Part shown: positions 34,720 through 47,184 of the stretch, in pieces
How the letters are laid out: each line of letters begins with the position of its first letter
How positions within the stretch are numbered: position 1 is the first letter of the stretch
Assembly (NCBI RefSeq): GCF_033473495.1
Contig: NC_088944.1
Location: 124,001 to 188,000 of the forward strand
Direction of reading: 5' to 3'
Source of the DNA: Cercospora beticola
Lineage: Eukaryota; Ascomycota; Dothideomycetes; Mycosphaerellales; Mycosphaerellaceae
DNA length: 64,000 nucleotides
Position numbers and translations under genes: made by a program
Notes under the pieces: generated by a model
What the model saw: only the letters and a program-made list of their open reading frames with translations
Database searches by the model: none
Told to the model about the DNA's origin: nothing

Positions 34720-35826
34720 CTATATTGCGCGTAAAATAACCATGATAACTGCGCCAAACTTTGAGACGCGATAGTTCAAATAAGACAAGAAGTACTGCAG
34801 GGCTTTCGCGCGGGTCGCTAATGTCATGAGATAATGAAAGATTCTGTGATAGTTCGCAAGAGCACGCAGCTGTCGCATCCAGTCCACTCCAAAGTGCTCA
34901 GAAATCAGATCTTGGAAGTACATCAGCTTGTTGGCGCACCGCAAAAGCCGAATGAAATCTTTTCGTTCTTCGTCGCCCACCTGCGAGGCCATGATCTGCT
35001 GGAGAGCTTGCTGAAATTTCTTGAGACGCCGATGGAAGCCAAGCTGCTCCTCATCATGGGAACCTGTGGACATTGCTTGTGACAAAATCATCTCAACGGA
35101 CTTCTCTATCCCACACCCAATGGTTCCTGCTTTCTTTACAATGCCGAGTCGATCAAAGATGCGGTCTCGGTGAAGGGTGACGAGCGTGGTCTGGACTTTC
35201 GACAGAGTGTCCTTCCTCGTCGACTTCCCCCGCGACCATTCTTCAAGGTGAGCGAACAGTCGTTGAACTGCAGTCTTTGTAGCTTCTGGTATGCCCGCAT
35301 TGGCAGAAACTGTTGCCCGCAAGAATGGCTTGTTGGGAAATTGCTGTACCGCTGCTGCCGTTACCCCATCTCGGCCCTGCGACACACAAGTCAAGAAGGC
35401 GATATCATCAGCAAGTTGGCGTTCGTCTTCTTCCGAAAGCGCTGTTTCGATCTGTGCTCCTTCCACGCGTCTCGGCCTGTCCACCTCAGCCAATAGACTG
35501 TGATCTTGATACTTGCCATGTGCAACGAGGCTGGTTAAATCGTTCTCGAAGTTTTTACGATCGACTTTGGCCCACAAGGACATCGGTGCAGCGTCACTTT
35601 GGTCAATTCTGAGGAATCCAGGATAGAATGAGATTGCATGTCCTTCCTTCAGAGCAAGAACATGGTCGCTCTGTGACAGCCATGCTTGCCAGTGAAAAGC
35701 TTCGAAATCATTGGTTGATAGTTTGCATTGCGCATGACAAAAACCCTTTACCCGCAGCGCGTAGACGTGCCGAGGCGAGGCGTGATTCACTTCTGAAATA
35801 TTGTTTCCCATGATCGCGAGGCACAT
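34720..35826 (-). CDS. Unrecognised ORF running into RIP-mutated DNA
   Basis: A single open frame of 368 residues starts at the first ATG in frame (35,826); the longer frame opens with GTG and is not preferred. The sequence is mostly alpha-helical and charged, for example EEDERQLADDIAFLT and KKFQQALQQIMASQ. It has no signal peptide or membrane segment. The C-terminus ends a few bases before the RIP block, so the present stop may come from a lost intron donor or mutation, and the original protein may have been longer. I do not recognise the family. Unmutated sequence and length argue for a real gene, at least in the past. Confidence 0.5.
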   Translation of the reverse strand: MCLAIMGNNISEVNHASPRHVYALRVKGFCHAQCKLSTNDFEAFHWQAWLSQSDHVLALKEGHAISFYPGFLRIDQSDAAPMSLWAKVDRKNFENDLTSLVAHGKYQDHSLLAEVDRPRRVEGAQIETALSEEDERQLADDIAFLTCVSQGRDGVTAAAVQQFPNKPFLRATVSANAGIPEATKTAVQRLFAHLEEWSRGKSTRKDTLSKVQTTLVTLHRDRIFDRLGIVKKAGTIGCGIEKSVEMILSQAMSTGSHDEEQLGFHRRLKKFQQALQQIMASQVGDEERKDFIRLLRCANKLMYFQDLISEHFGVDWMRQLRALANYHRIFHYLMTLATRAKALQYFLSYLNYRVSKFGAVIMVILRAI

Positions 35827-37347
35827 GGATGTCCTGGAGGCGAGGGCGCAGTCAACTCGGGCAACCTTGATTATCACGGAGGTCTAAGAGGTGATGGCCT
35901 AAGGCCGGCCGGCGCGCGTGCGACTGTGACGGCGGAGAAACATCTATCCGACGCTAGAGTCAATGGGGCGCTGAAATTTCGAAGAATGTGCAACCACCAC
36001 TTCTGGAATGTCGTGGTCGTCCTGGTGCGCTTTGAAGCATTGCCGAAAACATGAAAAGACTCGGAACAGTGTGCTAGGCCTTCATGTATTGACAGGCGAA
36101 TCCTGGTCGACATAATTTCCAGCCGCTATACACACCTTTGCCCTACCAAGCTGCTGTTTATCGGGGAGTCTTGTAATGCGTCGCATAACGACCCGTTCAC
36201 AGCATGAGATGCGCAAGACGCGCGAGCGAGCAGAGACAAGACAAAGCATGCCGGTAAGGGACGGAAAGGCGCGTTGAAAAGACTCGCTTGTTCCAGGGGC
36301 AGAAGCTCGTTGACTGTCTGCACATCCGTTATGTCCCTCGAGGCAGCATGCTCATCGCAATATCAAAGCTCACTTAATCCTCGCATGCTTGCAGCTCGAC
36401 CTCCATCCAGGAGACAGCACACACCTTTTGCAGTATGTGCCGTGTCCATCAACTAGCACAATTCAGCCGCAGTAGCTCCTGGGAGCGCGAGAGTGTGCGT
36501 CATCGATTAGCGGAATTGAGAACCAAGCGACCAAGATTGCGGAGGAGTTGCGAAGTAGCGCTTTTTGCGAGCTAGCAGGACGAGAGAGGAGTTGTAAGTT
36601 AACACTGTCGCGCGCGCTGGCCACCTGCAGATGCAAGAGCAGCAAAAAACTTCTTCGAGGACAAAGGGCAAACAGATTGCGTGCGAGAACGTTCGCCAGT
36701 AGCGCCTGCTGCCCGGACCACTTGACCCCGGGGAGGGGTCGGGTGAACAGATTGCGGCGTTTGCGAAGCTGGCGTGCAACGTAGGGATGCACAGCATGCG
36801 ACGTGGGTATGCTGCATGAGGGCGACCGTAAGTGTCTACGAGCTTGCATGGTCGCCAATGGTCACAGTTCGCCCTCATGCATCTGTATCGCAGAAGTGGG
36901 TTCAAGTGCAGCTGGCCGCAAAAGCGTGCATGCTGTAGGCTCCGAGGCTGCGAGCACACAACTGAAAGCAAACACAACTAGCTGTCTCCAGGACGATTAG
37001 CAGCAAGTCATGCATAGTGGGAAAGCTCAATGCCGTAGGGAAGAGTGCTGAATCAATAGGAATTCCTGGCATCCTCCCTCCATTCAAAGATGTTTGCGCA
37101 AGCCAGATGTAATGCACTGAATTTGGGGTTCCACATTCAGTGTTTCGAACTTGCAGCATGATGACAAGCGACTGCGGCGCTTGCAGTAATCCAGTTGACC
37201 AGAGAGTGACCTGGAGGAGTCAATGCTAATTCGGCCAATCTCGTATTGCTCAAGAAAAGCTGCTTATCTTCTCTTCTCTGAGTCCCGAGGCTACTGTTCC
37301 AGATCACAGCAGCACTGGCTAACAGACAGCCTCATCGGCTGCACAAG
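35827..37347. other. Unmutated spacer upstream of the NF-X1 helicase gene
   Basis: No gene is supported in these 1.5 kb. Overlapping ORFs of up to 156 residues on both strands are Cys/Ser/Arg-rich and low-complexity, as expected from GC-rich non-coding DNA. It should contain the promoters of the flanking genes. Confidence 0.4.
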
Positions 37348-37429
37348 ATGATGAAAGGAGTCTGCAAATTTTTCGAGACCGGCAAGAAGTGTCCGTATGG
37401 CGACAGGTGCAGATTCAAGCACAAGTTGA

Positions 37430-40390
37430 GCTCCTCTAATAGCGCTACTCCTAGTTAGAAAGGCTATAATCGCTAGACATCTGCTCCTTTATCTAGCGCT
37501 AAAGGCGGTTACCTAAATAGCTTACCTTCAAATAATAACGACTATACAAATTTGCTAAAGAAGTAGCTATATTACGTTCTAAAAGAGAAGAGAAAGAGCC
37601 GACTACTTAGAGACGATAAGCTCGTAAAATTTGTCGAGCTAGCGCTTAAACTCCTTAAATCTAGTACCGATAATATATAGCTCGTTATCTCTATACTTAG
37701 AGAGAAGTATAGCCTTATTTATATCTATAAGATTATTAACTAGAACTTCAAAAATATAGATAATAATAAGCTAGAAGCTTTTATAGCTATCTTTCTACTA
37801 CTTTACTTTAGAATACTCTCGTACGATACTATACTATAATCTATAGTAGTCGAGACTTAGTATACTATACTTCTTAATACCTTATATAGTATTAATAGTA
37901 AGTAGAGCTCTAATATTTTTACTATACTAGTACGAGACTTATTAGCTTAGAAGGATTATAAGTATATTAAAATTATAATTCCTATTCTTACTAGAGTACT
38001 CGAATAGAATAGCTCTACTATAGCTAATATAAATCTCTAAGCTACTACTAAGGTTTTAGTCTTACTTCTCGACGTTTCTAATCTAAGTCGGGCCGCTAAG
38101 TAGTACTTACGTACTATTAAGACTATACTATACCTCGTAATTAATTTATTAGAGACTTACGCTATCTCTAGTTATATTAGTTTAGATTCTACTACTACTT
38201 TTATAGTAGATTAAAATCTTCTAAGTACTTTATCCGAGTATAGACCTCGTTATAATAATAATAGTAACAATATCTAGAATATCGAGATCCTACTAACTTT
38301 ATAAGAGATCTTAAGTAAGCGGATAGAATACTTACTATATAAAGACCCGAACCTATAGTATATTTATAGTCTATCTAGCTTAATTAATTATAATTTCTAC
38401 TTTATATAAGAAAATATAGTAGAATAGCTAAAAGATACTATTAAAGCTTAACTTTATTATTAGTAGAGTATAGGAGATACTTCTCGAATTTTAGAGTAAA
38501 GAGTTTATATAAATACTTACTATAGCGTCTCTCTTTATAATATAATATTTAATACTAAAAAGAGCTTACTTTTTATTTTATAGTTTTAGTAGCTCTAACT
38601 ACTCTATAGTAAGTCCTCTAAGAAGCGCGAAGATTAGTAGTAAGAGTCTTAGCGACTTGCTTTTAAGTCCTTAATCTATCTACTATTATCGAGTAAGAAA
38701 ATAAATTAAGAAGCTATATTTCTTATTATCTACTCGCTCGACTTTAGTCTAGCTCTATCTAAGCTTAAAACGACCGAACCTTCTATTTATAAGTAGTATA
38801 TACTATAGAAGAACTATAAATACGTATTCGTTACTACCTAGCTTACTTTAATAGAGCTATTTATAGTATCGGACTTTATTAAAAGTTACTTATCTTTATA
38901 ATAGATTTACTACTCTCTTATTAAATTTCCTAGAGTTCTACTATCTACTTTCGGACCGATACTTTCTATACTCTAGCGTATAGCTATATCTCTCGATATA
39001 TTTTTTATAGAGGCTCTTATACCTAATACTAATAGAGTAGAGCTACGTCGACTAGTATACTTAGTATATAGTAGCTTTCGATATAACTTATATAGCCTAC
39101 TTCTAGAAAATTTACGTAACTAGTATTATAATATAGATAATATACTATAAGGTATTACTTCTATACTAGAGCTTAGTAGACTTAATAAGATATAGTAAGA
39201 GGTAAGTAGTTAAGACTATATATTCTACGTCTCCTACTAATTTTATTCTAGGCTATATAATATATACTTACTTATATAATTAGCTTAATTTAGAGTCCTC
39301 TTAGAGTAGGGAAGTCGTATACTAGTATAAAGATCCTCTAGGCGCTTCTAGATAATAAGTATACTACTAATCTTAGACCTATTATTTATATTTACTATAC
39401 TAATTATACTTTAGACTAACTTCTAGAAAACCTCCTCGACGCTAGAATAAGTTAGATCGTCTATATTAGCTCTCGTTCTAGAAGTAAATACCTTATAGAT
39501 ATTAATCTCTATATATTAGCTTAGTAGTATAGCTTTATAAAAATAGAAAGTAAGTATTAGTTCGACTTAAAACACTCGATTAAGGAATTAGGTTAAGCTA
39601 TTAATTAATTAGTTTAGCGTCTCTATTCTATTCTATATAATCTCGAGAAGGAAATTATATTTCTCTTTAATATAAAGTATCTATATTTCTATACTTAGCT
39701 ATCTTAGAATATAGATAAAGATAGATTTATTATCGTTTATAGTAAGAAGATAAGTTCCTATTAGAGGACCTAGTAGAAAGAAAGCTCGGTCTTACTTTTT
39801 ACTTAAGATCGAAGTCTTATAATATTATATAGTAGAATAGTAAAGCTCTTTAATATAACTCGAGAAGAGTATAAGGCTTTATATAACTTATAGATAGACG
39901 AGCTTACTTCCTATATTTATTAAGATCTAAGGATTAAGCTTATAATATTTAACTATAATAAAGTAGTAATAGAATCTCTATATAGTAATATTAACTTACG
40001 CGTATTATTAAATATAAATATCGTCGGAGTTATAATAATAGGACTAGCGCGTTAGCTTAGTACTCTCTCTAAACTTCGATCTAAAGTTCTTATAGTAAAG
40101 AAGACTAGAGAAGTTCTAGAAGTCTATCTTCTTACTACTATACTACTATTATTAGAGTATACTATTTTAATTAGAGACTACTAGTAACTAAGGCCGAAAG
40201 TATAGAACTATAACCTTTCTATAGAGAACCTCTATAGTAACTAAATTATACTAGATATATCTCTATTCGAGCGACTTATTTACTTTTACTAGGAAAATAT
40301 CTATAGTCTTCTATACGTTATACTAGAGACTTAGTAACGTATATACCTATATATATCGCGGCTTATCCGCTCTATATTATATCCTAATTT
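37430..40390. other. RIP-mutated block 3 (inside the helicase gene)
   Basis: CA and TG fall to almost zero within about 200 bases of the left edge and return within about 50 bases of the right edge. The block covers the N-terminal and ATPase-core part of the helicase gene. Confidence 0.85.
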
Positions 40391-41800
40391 GCAAGATACT
40401 AAATTAGTAAAGACTTATCCGGAAGTCGTGGGAATGCGTAAGAGACTGTTTTAGATAGACTATAAAAAGAAAGAAGATAGTAAGAGAACTCAGATGCAGT
40501 CGGCTTCTCGTACCAACCGCTACGAGGTCGAAATGGTCGCTGCTCTCGTCGGCCATCTCCAGAAGCAAGGCGTCTATACCGCAAATGATATTGCGGTACT
40601 AACACCGTACTTAGGCCAGCTGCGGCACTTGAAGGAGAAGCTCCAGAACTCCTTCGGCATCATCCTCAACGACCGAGACATCGATGAATTGGCTCAAGAA
40701 GATGCGACGAAGGATGTGGAACCGGCTCTGGCCGCTGATTCTTCACGTCGCCGTATATCCATGACCAAGGGCACACTGCTCCAAGCGATTCGACTCGCCA
40801 CTGTCGACAACTTCCAAGGAGAAGAAGCTAAGGTGGTCATTATCTCTCTGGTTCGCAGCAATGACAGCAACAACTGCGGTTTCTTGCGGACCCCCAATAG
40901 AATCAATGTATTGCTCTCTCGTGCGAAACACGGTATGTATATCCTAGGCAATTCGGCAACCGCATCGAGTGTTCCAATGTGGCAACGAATCCTGGAGATT
41001 TTCAGGACCGAGGGCAACATTGGCACTGTTCTGGAGCTATCCTGCCCTCGCCACCCCGATACCGCTATGCAGGTCACGGAGCCAGAGGACTTCTCTCGTG
41101 TGGCACCAGAAGCAGGTTGCGATCTCATGTGCGGCAAGCAACTGCCTTGTAGTCATGCTTGTCCGTCAAAATGTCATGCAGAGAGCCTGCACAATGGAGT
41201 CCACTGCTTGAAGGACTGCGTTCGACCGAGAAAGGGCTGCACTCATCCTTGCAAGAGAGCCTGCGGAGATGAATGCGAGGCCCAGTGCGCTATTATTGTT
41301 CAATGTGACATCACCCTACCTTGCGGACATCACGTTACTAGGATGCCGTGCTGGTCGTACCAAGACACGGCCAGATATATATGCAGAGAGCCCGCTGAGC
41401 GTCAAGTTCCTGGTTGCGGGCACGACGTCGTCGTTGCTTGTCATATCGCTGTCGATGATCCAGGATATTGCTGCCAGGAGCGGTGCTTATCGACGCTGGA
41501 ATGCGGTCATAATTGTCAATCAGCGTGCTTTGAATGCCGCCCGCGGAATCATGAAGGCAAGAGTGATACAATCAATCACGCCAAGTGCACTCATAGGTGC
41601 GGCAGGAGCTTTACTAGCTGCGTTCACTCGTGCCCGGAGCAGTGTTATACTGGCGAACCCTACCCGCCTTGCTCTTCTAACTGCGAGGTGCGCTGCATTC
41701 ATTCTGCGTGCCAAAAGCAGTGCTACGAGCCTTGTACGCCTTGTATAGAAGAGAAGTGCCCTTCGTTTTGCGAACACGCGGAGTACTAGATGCCTTGCGG
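40390..41800 (+). other. Unmutated island inside a RIP-mutated gene
   Basis: These 1.4 kb contain normal CA/TG and an open frame of 431 codons (40,494-41,789). The frame continues the RIP-mutated helicase on both sides. Past the right edge a gradient runs to about 41,950. In it every surviving TG is part of TGC and every surviving CA is part of GCA. Confidence 0.85.
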
Positions 41801-43331
41801 CGCTCCGTGCGATAGGGTTCCTTGCTCTAAGCGTTGCAAGAAAGTTTTAGGTTACGGTTATTAGTGCCCTTCGATATGCGGCGAGATATGCCCTTCTCCG
41901 AAATTCTACTAAGTTTGCGCTATAGAAGAGGTTCGAGATAGCACGGTAGATCTCTATACGCTAGAGATATATATAGAGCTAGATCTAGACGAGACGCCTT
42001 ATCTCTTTCCTCTATATAAGTATATCTTTACTATAGAGACTCTCGATAGCTAGATAGACATTTCTAAGTATTATAATATAGGCGAAGTCGACTATCTAAG
42101 CGTACTAGTTTCTATTAAAGATAATCTACTACTTCTCTTCTATAAGAATCTTAAGACCTACTCTAATTACTATAGCTATCTTCGTACTATTACTCGGTAT
42201 AGACGCGTTATCTAATAAGTATTACTTAACGAAAATACTAAGAAGTTTATCGCTTAGTTCTATTAGACGTATCTACTACTTATAGAAAAATTTTAATAGA
42301 AGTAAAGAGAACTACTAAAGACTATTAGGTAGACTTCTTTAATTACTAAAGTCTTATTTACTAGTCCTAGTACGTTAGCTACTACTATCTATCGTTCGAC
42401 TATAAGCTACTACTCTACCTTTCTTAAGCTTCGTTATACTATTACGAATTTTATAAATAAGATATATATAGAGAAGTAGCTATTCTAATATATTCGCGAT
42501 CTTATCGAGTCTATTCGAAGACGCTAGACTATAGATATACCGAATTTCGAGTACGACTAGAGTATCCTATAAACTTATAGTATACTCTTAGTAATTACTT
42601 TTAGCCTTCGGTATAATCTTATTATTATTATAGACTTAGTACGAAATTAGAAGAATATATCTTATTAGTAGCGTAGCGCTAAACTATTAGCGATTAACCT
42701 AAGCAAATATCGTATAGAGTACGACTCTTTCTATAAGTCTACTATAAAATCGAAGTATTCTCTTTAGTAGACTAAGAGCTATATCTTTTAGGCTTACTTT
42801 ATAGCTCTCGTTATAGTATAATATTAGCTTTAGATAGAAATAGGTAAGCTACTATTTATTTCGTAGAAGATTATTACTAATACTAGAATAGCTTATAGAA
42901 GAGCGAGGCTCTTAAGCGTAAAGTAGTCTTATATCTTAACTAATCTAAAGAGATCTATTATATATTCCTAAGCTAGACTAATAGCGTTACTTCTAAAGTT
43001 AATAGCATTCGTAAGATACTTAATAAGTCTATTAGTAGCGCTAAGATACGTATAGTAGTAACTATTATATCGAGAGAGTTTAGTATTACTAGCTATTAGT
43101 ACTACTATACTAATAGCTATCCTTTTACTATTAGTAAGATAGTTTACTCTCTTTTTTAGCCGATAGAGTATACTAATATTCTTTATAGATAAATATAGTA
43201 GACCTATAGAGTAGACTCGTTACCTAGAGTATAGTACTTCTATTAGAAGTTAGCGCTATATCGCTACTATAGGTATTACTTATACTAAGAATATCGAGAG
43301 AGAATTTAGTAACCTATATATAGAAGAGTAG

Positions 43332-44162
43332 ATAGTAGAAAATCGCTCGACTATAGTAGTAGTAAATTTTATTAGAACTAAAGCTAAGCTTAAAACTACG
43401 TTTAGTAAGTATATTTATTAATAATACTAATTTACTAGAACCTTATATATTACTATTTAGTATTAATTTACTAAGAGTAGTTATATAGCTATTAAAGAAG
43501 TAATAGTAATTCTCGTACTTTATAGTATAACCTATATAGTAGTAACTATAGAGGTAGCTAAAGCTTAGAGATAATAGCTACTACTACCTAATCTAAAGCT
43601 TAGCTCGTCTATAGGAGCTTTAATAAGAACTCTATATATAGTCTAAGAGTTATTCTAAATAAGTATTATATTATATACTTTATAGTATCTATAAATTTAC
43701 TCGTAATAGGATTCTTATATTTTCTTAATATAAGATATAGAGTAAGATTAAAGCTAATACTATAATATTCGATACTTTAACTAAATCTCGACTAGTCGAC
43801 TATAAGTTATCGTTTTAGATATAGTAGATACCTACCTATATATTACTCTTAGTACTATTCGAAGATAGTTTATTTAGTACTCTTAGAGCTACGTTTCTTC
43901 TTCGCTTTTACTAGTAATACTAATACTTCTCTAAAACTATTCTATACTAATATAATTACTAGAGATTCTATCGCTTCTATATACTTATCTATTTTAACTA
44001 CTTCGCTAATAGGTAATATTAATTACGACTCTAGAGATATAGGCGACGTACTATTTACGCCTACTATACTATTTAACTCTCGATCCTAAGCCGGATAAAT
44101 AGAAGCTAATATATAGCTTATTAGTATATAATATAACTTATCTTAGAGAATATACTATACGT
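43332..44162. other. RIP-mutated spacer between two convergent pseudogenes
   Basis: It lies between the stop of the helicase remnant and the stop of the dynamin remnant. I recognise nothing in it. Confidence 0.4.
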
Positions 44163-46290
44163 TTATAGACGATACTTACCGAGGCTTTCGAGCTCTTTCG
44201 AAGCCTTTATTAGACTATTAAGCTTCTTTAGAGTATAGGTACGATCGCTTATATTATTAGATTCTTCTACTATTAGGTAATTTATATCGGTATCTATAAG
44301 TTACTTAATTGTTTTATAGCCGAATATAGGAGGTAATTTCTATATAAGTTGCTCCTTAATAATATATATACTAATACTATCGACCTAATTCTTTATAGCT
44401 ATCTAAAATAATTATTAACTACGTATAGAATACTAAATCTAAAACCTTTATACTTTATAGTATACCTATATATAATCTACTATAAGCTAACTTACGTAAT
44501 ACTCTATATCTACTTCCTTATATTCTTAGACGATCTAGATAAGGTTTTTAATATTACTTTTATCGAGTTAGAAGTTACTATTAAATCTAAACTTTTAGGA
44601 GATTACGCGCTCTAATCCCTATTTTCGCCGGCTAGCTTAAACTTTTTAAATATTACTAATAAGGTAATAGTTATAAGTAATTAGGTATCCGGTAAGATAT
44701 AGCCGAAGTATCTTATCTACTTTTCTTTCTATCTTATATCTAAGACTATCGATTACTCTATTAATAAAAGTAAATAACGCGTTAATAGTATTAGTAATAG
44801 CAACTGCCTCGAGTATAGCTTTTATAGTCTATCGAATATATTATAAGATATCGCGACGGACTTCTATAATAAGTCCTTACTATAGCTAGTATTATTCTCT
44901 AAAGAGTTTACTAATAATCTCTAGGTTAAATATACTAGGTAGCTCTATTTCTCTACTATAATATATAAGCTTCTTTATAGAAGTAATATAATCTAATCTT
45001 CGTATATATTCGATATAATAGTAATCGCTATTAGACTCTTTATTATTCTCGATAATTACTTAGCTATAACTTTTTAACTTTATATTCTCTATAAAGTCCT
45101 TTAGTCTATTTTAAACGATAGTACGTAGGCGCTTCTATTATCCCTCCTTTATATATATATACCTAAAGAAGCTATCGCTATATACTCTATTAATAGCTAC
45201 CTTTAATAATACTAAAAACTTCTAGCTTATATACTATAGATAGCTTCGCTACTACTATATAGTATTATAGAGCTTACCGAGCTACTCTAGTCGAGCTTTA
45301 TACTCTTCTATTCTCGAAATAATATTAGTATATAGACTAGGGAGATTTTCTAAGATCTAGGTTTTAAGTATATTACTTAATCGAGACCTTAAGGATTAGA
45401 TACTAACTATACTCGAGTTTAGCGATACCTATACGCTCGCCGCGAAGAACTAAGATTCCTATAAGTTATATATAGCTATAGATATATCGTAGGTCTCGAA
45501 GCTATAGTTCTTTAAAATATACTAGCTAAGTCGAAAGACGACGTCCTTATTATAGGCTATTATAATATATACTATCTTGCTCTCTAACTCTTTAGATAAG
45601 ATATCTAGCTTAGTAATTAACTCTAAAGTATATACGCTATAAGAGTCGAGCTCGAGAGAGTATTTAGTAACTTCCTATAAAGTAAAATTACTCTTTATAG
45701 AAACTATAGCTAAGATAATACTCCGCGGCTTTTCTATATAGCTTCGTACTATTTTATAAATAATAGGAGCCTTATCTATTAACTATTCCTAGTTATCTAT
45801 ATAGAATAGGCTAGGTAAGTCTACGAGAGTTAAGTATAGTTACTCTAGACTCTTAAATTCGATATAGAGTATATTACTACTAAATACCTTTATATCGGAT
45901 AAGCCTATAGCTTACTTAGCTTATTTAATTAGACCGGAGAGATCGGAGTTAATAATATTAATTTTATAGTTAAACTATAATAGGCTTCGATATTCTTTAG
46001 AGTTATAATCTAGACTTAGAATAATCGAGACTTTAATACCTATAGTCTTATTATAGCGAAGTACTAGTTCTATAGCGAAGCGTATATATAGATTATCCTT
46101 AGTAGGAAATTAGAGGCCTAAGATTACTTCTAGTATAGAGCTCTTTCCTACCGACTAATTATTATAAATAATAATCTATAGGAGGTTAATATAGTAGGTA
46201 ATACCTATTAAACGTAATCTATCGATAATATCGAGTAGATTATAATAGTCTTTAGACTATAACTTAGCCTCTGCTATAGTTTAAAGTAGA
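44163..46290 (-). pseudogene. Dynamin-family large GTPase, RIP-inactivated
   Basis: Reading the minus strand from about 46,290, LLDIIDRLRLIGITYYINL leads into a damaged G1 loop near 46,130-46,160 (SVGKSSILEV). FPTKDNL and FAIELVLR follow, then the G3 region YLTLVDLPSLFQ and the stretch SYIKKSRSIILAIVS. These are the hallmarks of fungal dynamin-family GTPases. The stalk appears near 44,900 (ELPSIFNLEIISKLFREQ) and 44,750 (LYLTGYLITYN). The GTPase effector domain is at the end (EQLI then KLPPIF, KASKELESLGKYRL) with a stop at 44,163. Substitutions and stops are RIP-type. Members remodel membranes; relatives of this fungal group resemble Mx proteins in layout. It is the neighbour of the NF-X1 helicase and convergent with it. 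Confidence 0.85.
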
Positions 46291-47184
46291 TATAATATTA
46301 AGAAGAAGAATACTTTAGTCGATAGTTAGAGCTAGTACTTCGTTTACTAAAGTATTATTATTATCTTATATAGTAGAGCTAGTACTTACTACTATACTAG
46401 ACGAACGAGTATACTTCTATACGAGATTAGAGACCTCTACTCCTAATATATTATCTCGAAATACTAAATAGCTTAGCTACTTTTCGAGGTCTATAGCTTA
46501 TAGATCGAGTATAGAGTATATTATTTATAGAATATTCTATTTTCTAGTACTTCTAAAATACTCTTCTAGTCTCTTTAACGTCTTTCTAGTACGTAACGTA
46601 AAGATACTAAGTATATTATCTTACTACTCTATTTAGCTATTCGTAATCGTTTATAACTAGTTTTATATATATCTCTATAATACGTTCTATAGTATATATA
46701 CTATAAGAGCTTAAAATTAGCTCTACTTCTATAGCTTCGATATATAAGAGCGACTAATAACGCCTAGGACTATAGATATTTATAAGAGCGACTACGACGC
46801 TTATATAAACGCTAGCTTCGTTAGTATATACTTATACGAAAAGCTAAAAGTTAGTATCTCGTATCGTATAGTACTAGTAAAACGTAGCGCTTCGTAAGCG
46901 AGTAAATTTCCTAATAAGCAGATTTATTTTCCCGAGTTCTAGTATACGACTTAGATACTATATCTGCCGACTTCTTTATATATAATAATTAGTAGACTAC
47001 GCCTCGTATAGCTTTTCTAAGTAATATATATAGAAAAAGCTATATTTATATAAGATAATCTATTATTAGTAAGTAAGGCTCGTTAACCTTATTAGAAGCG
47101 CTATAGTATTATATTATATAGGTTATAAATAACTCTAGCCGCGCCTAGAGCTAGGATCTAACTAACTACTTATAGCTAATAAGT
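46291..47184. other. RIP-mutated spacer upstream of the dynamin remnant
   Basis: It would hold the former dynamin promoter. No frame with a recognisable domain is seen on either strand. Confidence 0.4.

Larger units (their letters stand above)
37348..43331 (+). pseudogene. NF-X1-type zinc-finger SF1 helicase with CCCH finger, mostly RIP-mutated
   Basis: The start MMKGVCKFFETGKKCPYGDR begins a clean CCCH zinc finger (C-x7-C-x5-C-x3-H). From about 37,430 the frame is full of RIP-type stops but remains readable. A damaged Walker A (VGKSYTSIKIL) lies near 39,300, followed by YTNYTLD from a CxTNHALD motif. The DEAD-like region ends in LRPKVQNYNLSIE near 40,200. From 40,390 to 41,800 the DNA is unmutated. 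It encodes the helicase C-terminal half (DNFQGEEAKVVIISLVRS, NRINVLLSRAKHGMYILGN) and an array of Cys-rich NF-X1 fingers. Damage then resumes. The frame ends with REFSITSYQYYYTNSYPF and a stop at 43,329, matching the family C-terminus. The family includes ZNFX1-like RNA helicases. Introns are present, since the frame shifts at least once. Confidence 0.85.

Noticed and set aside
36463..37159. Several ORFs of 72-156 residues upstream of the helicase
   Set aside because: They overlap on both strands and are low-complexity; none has a credible intron or start context.
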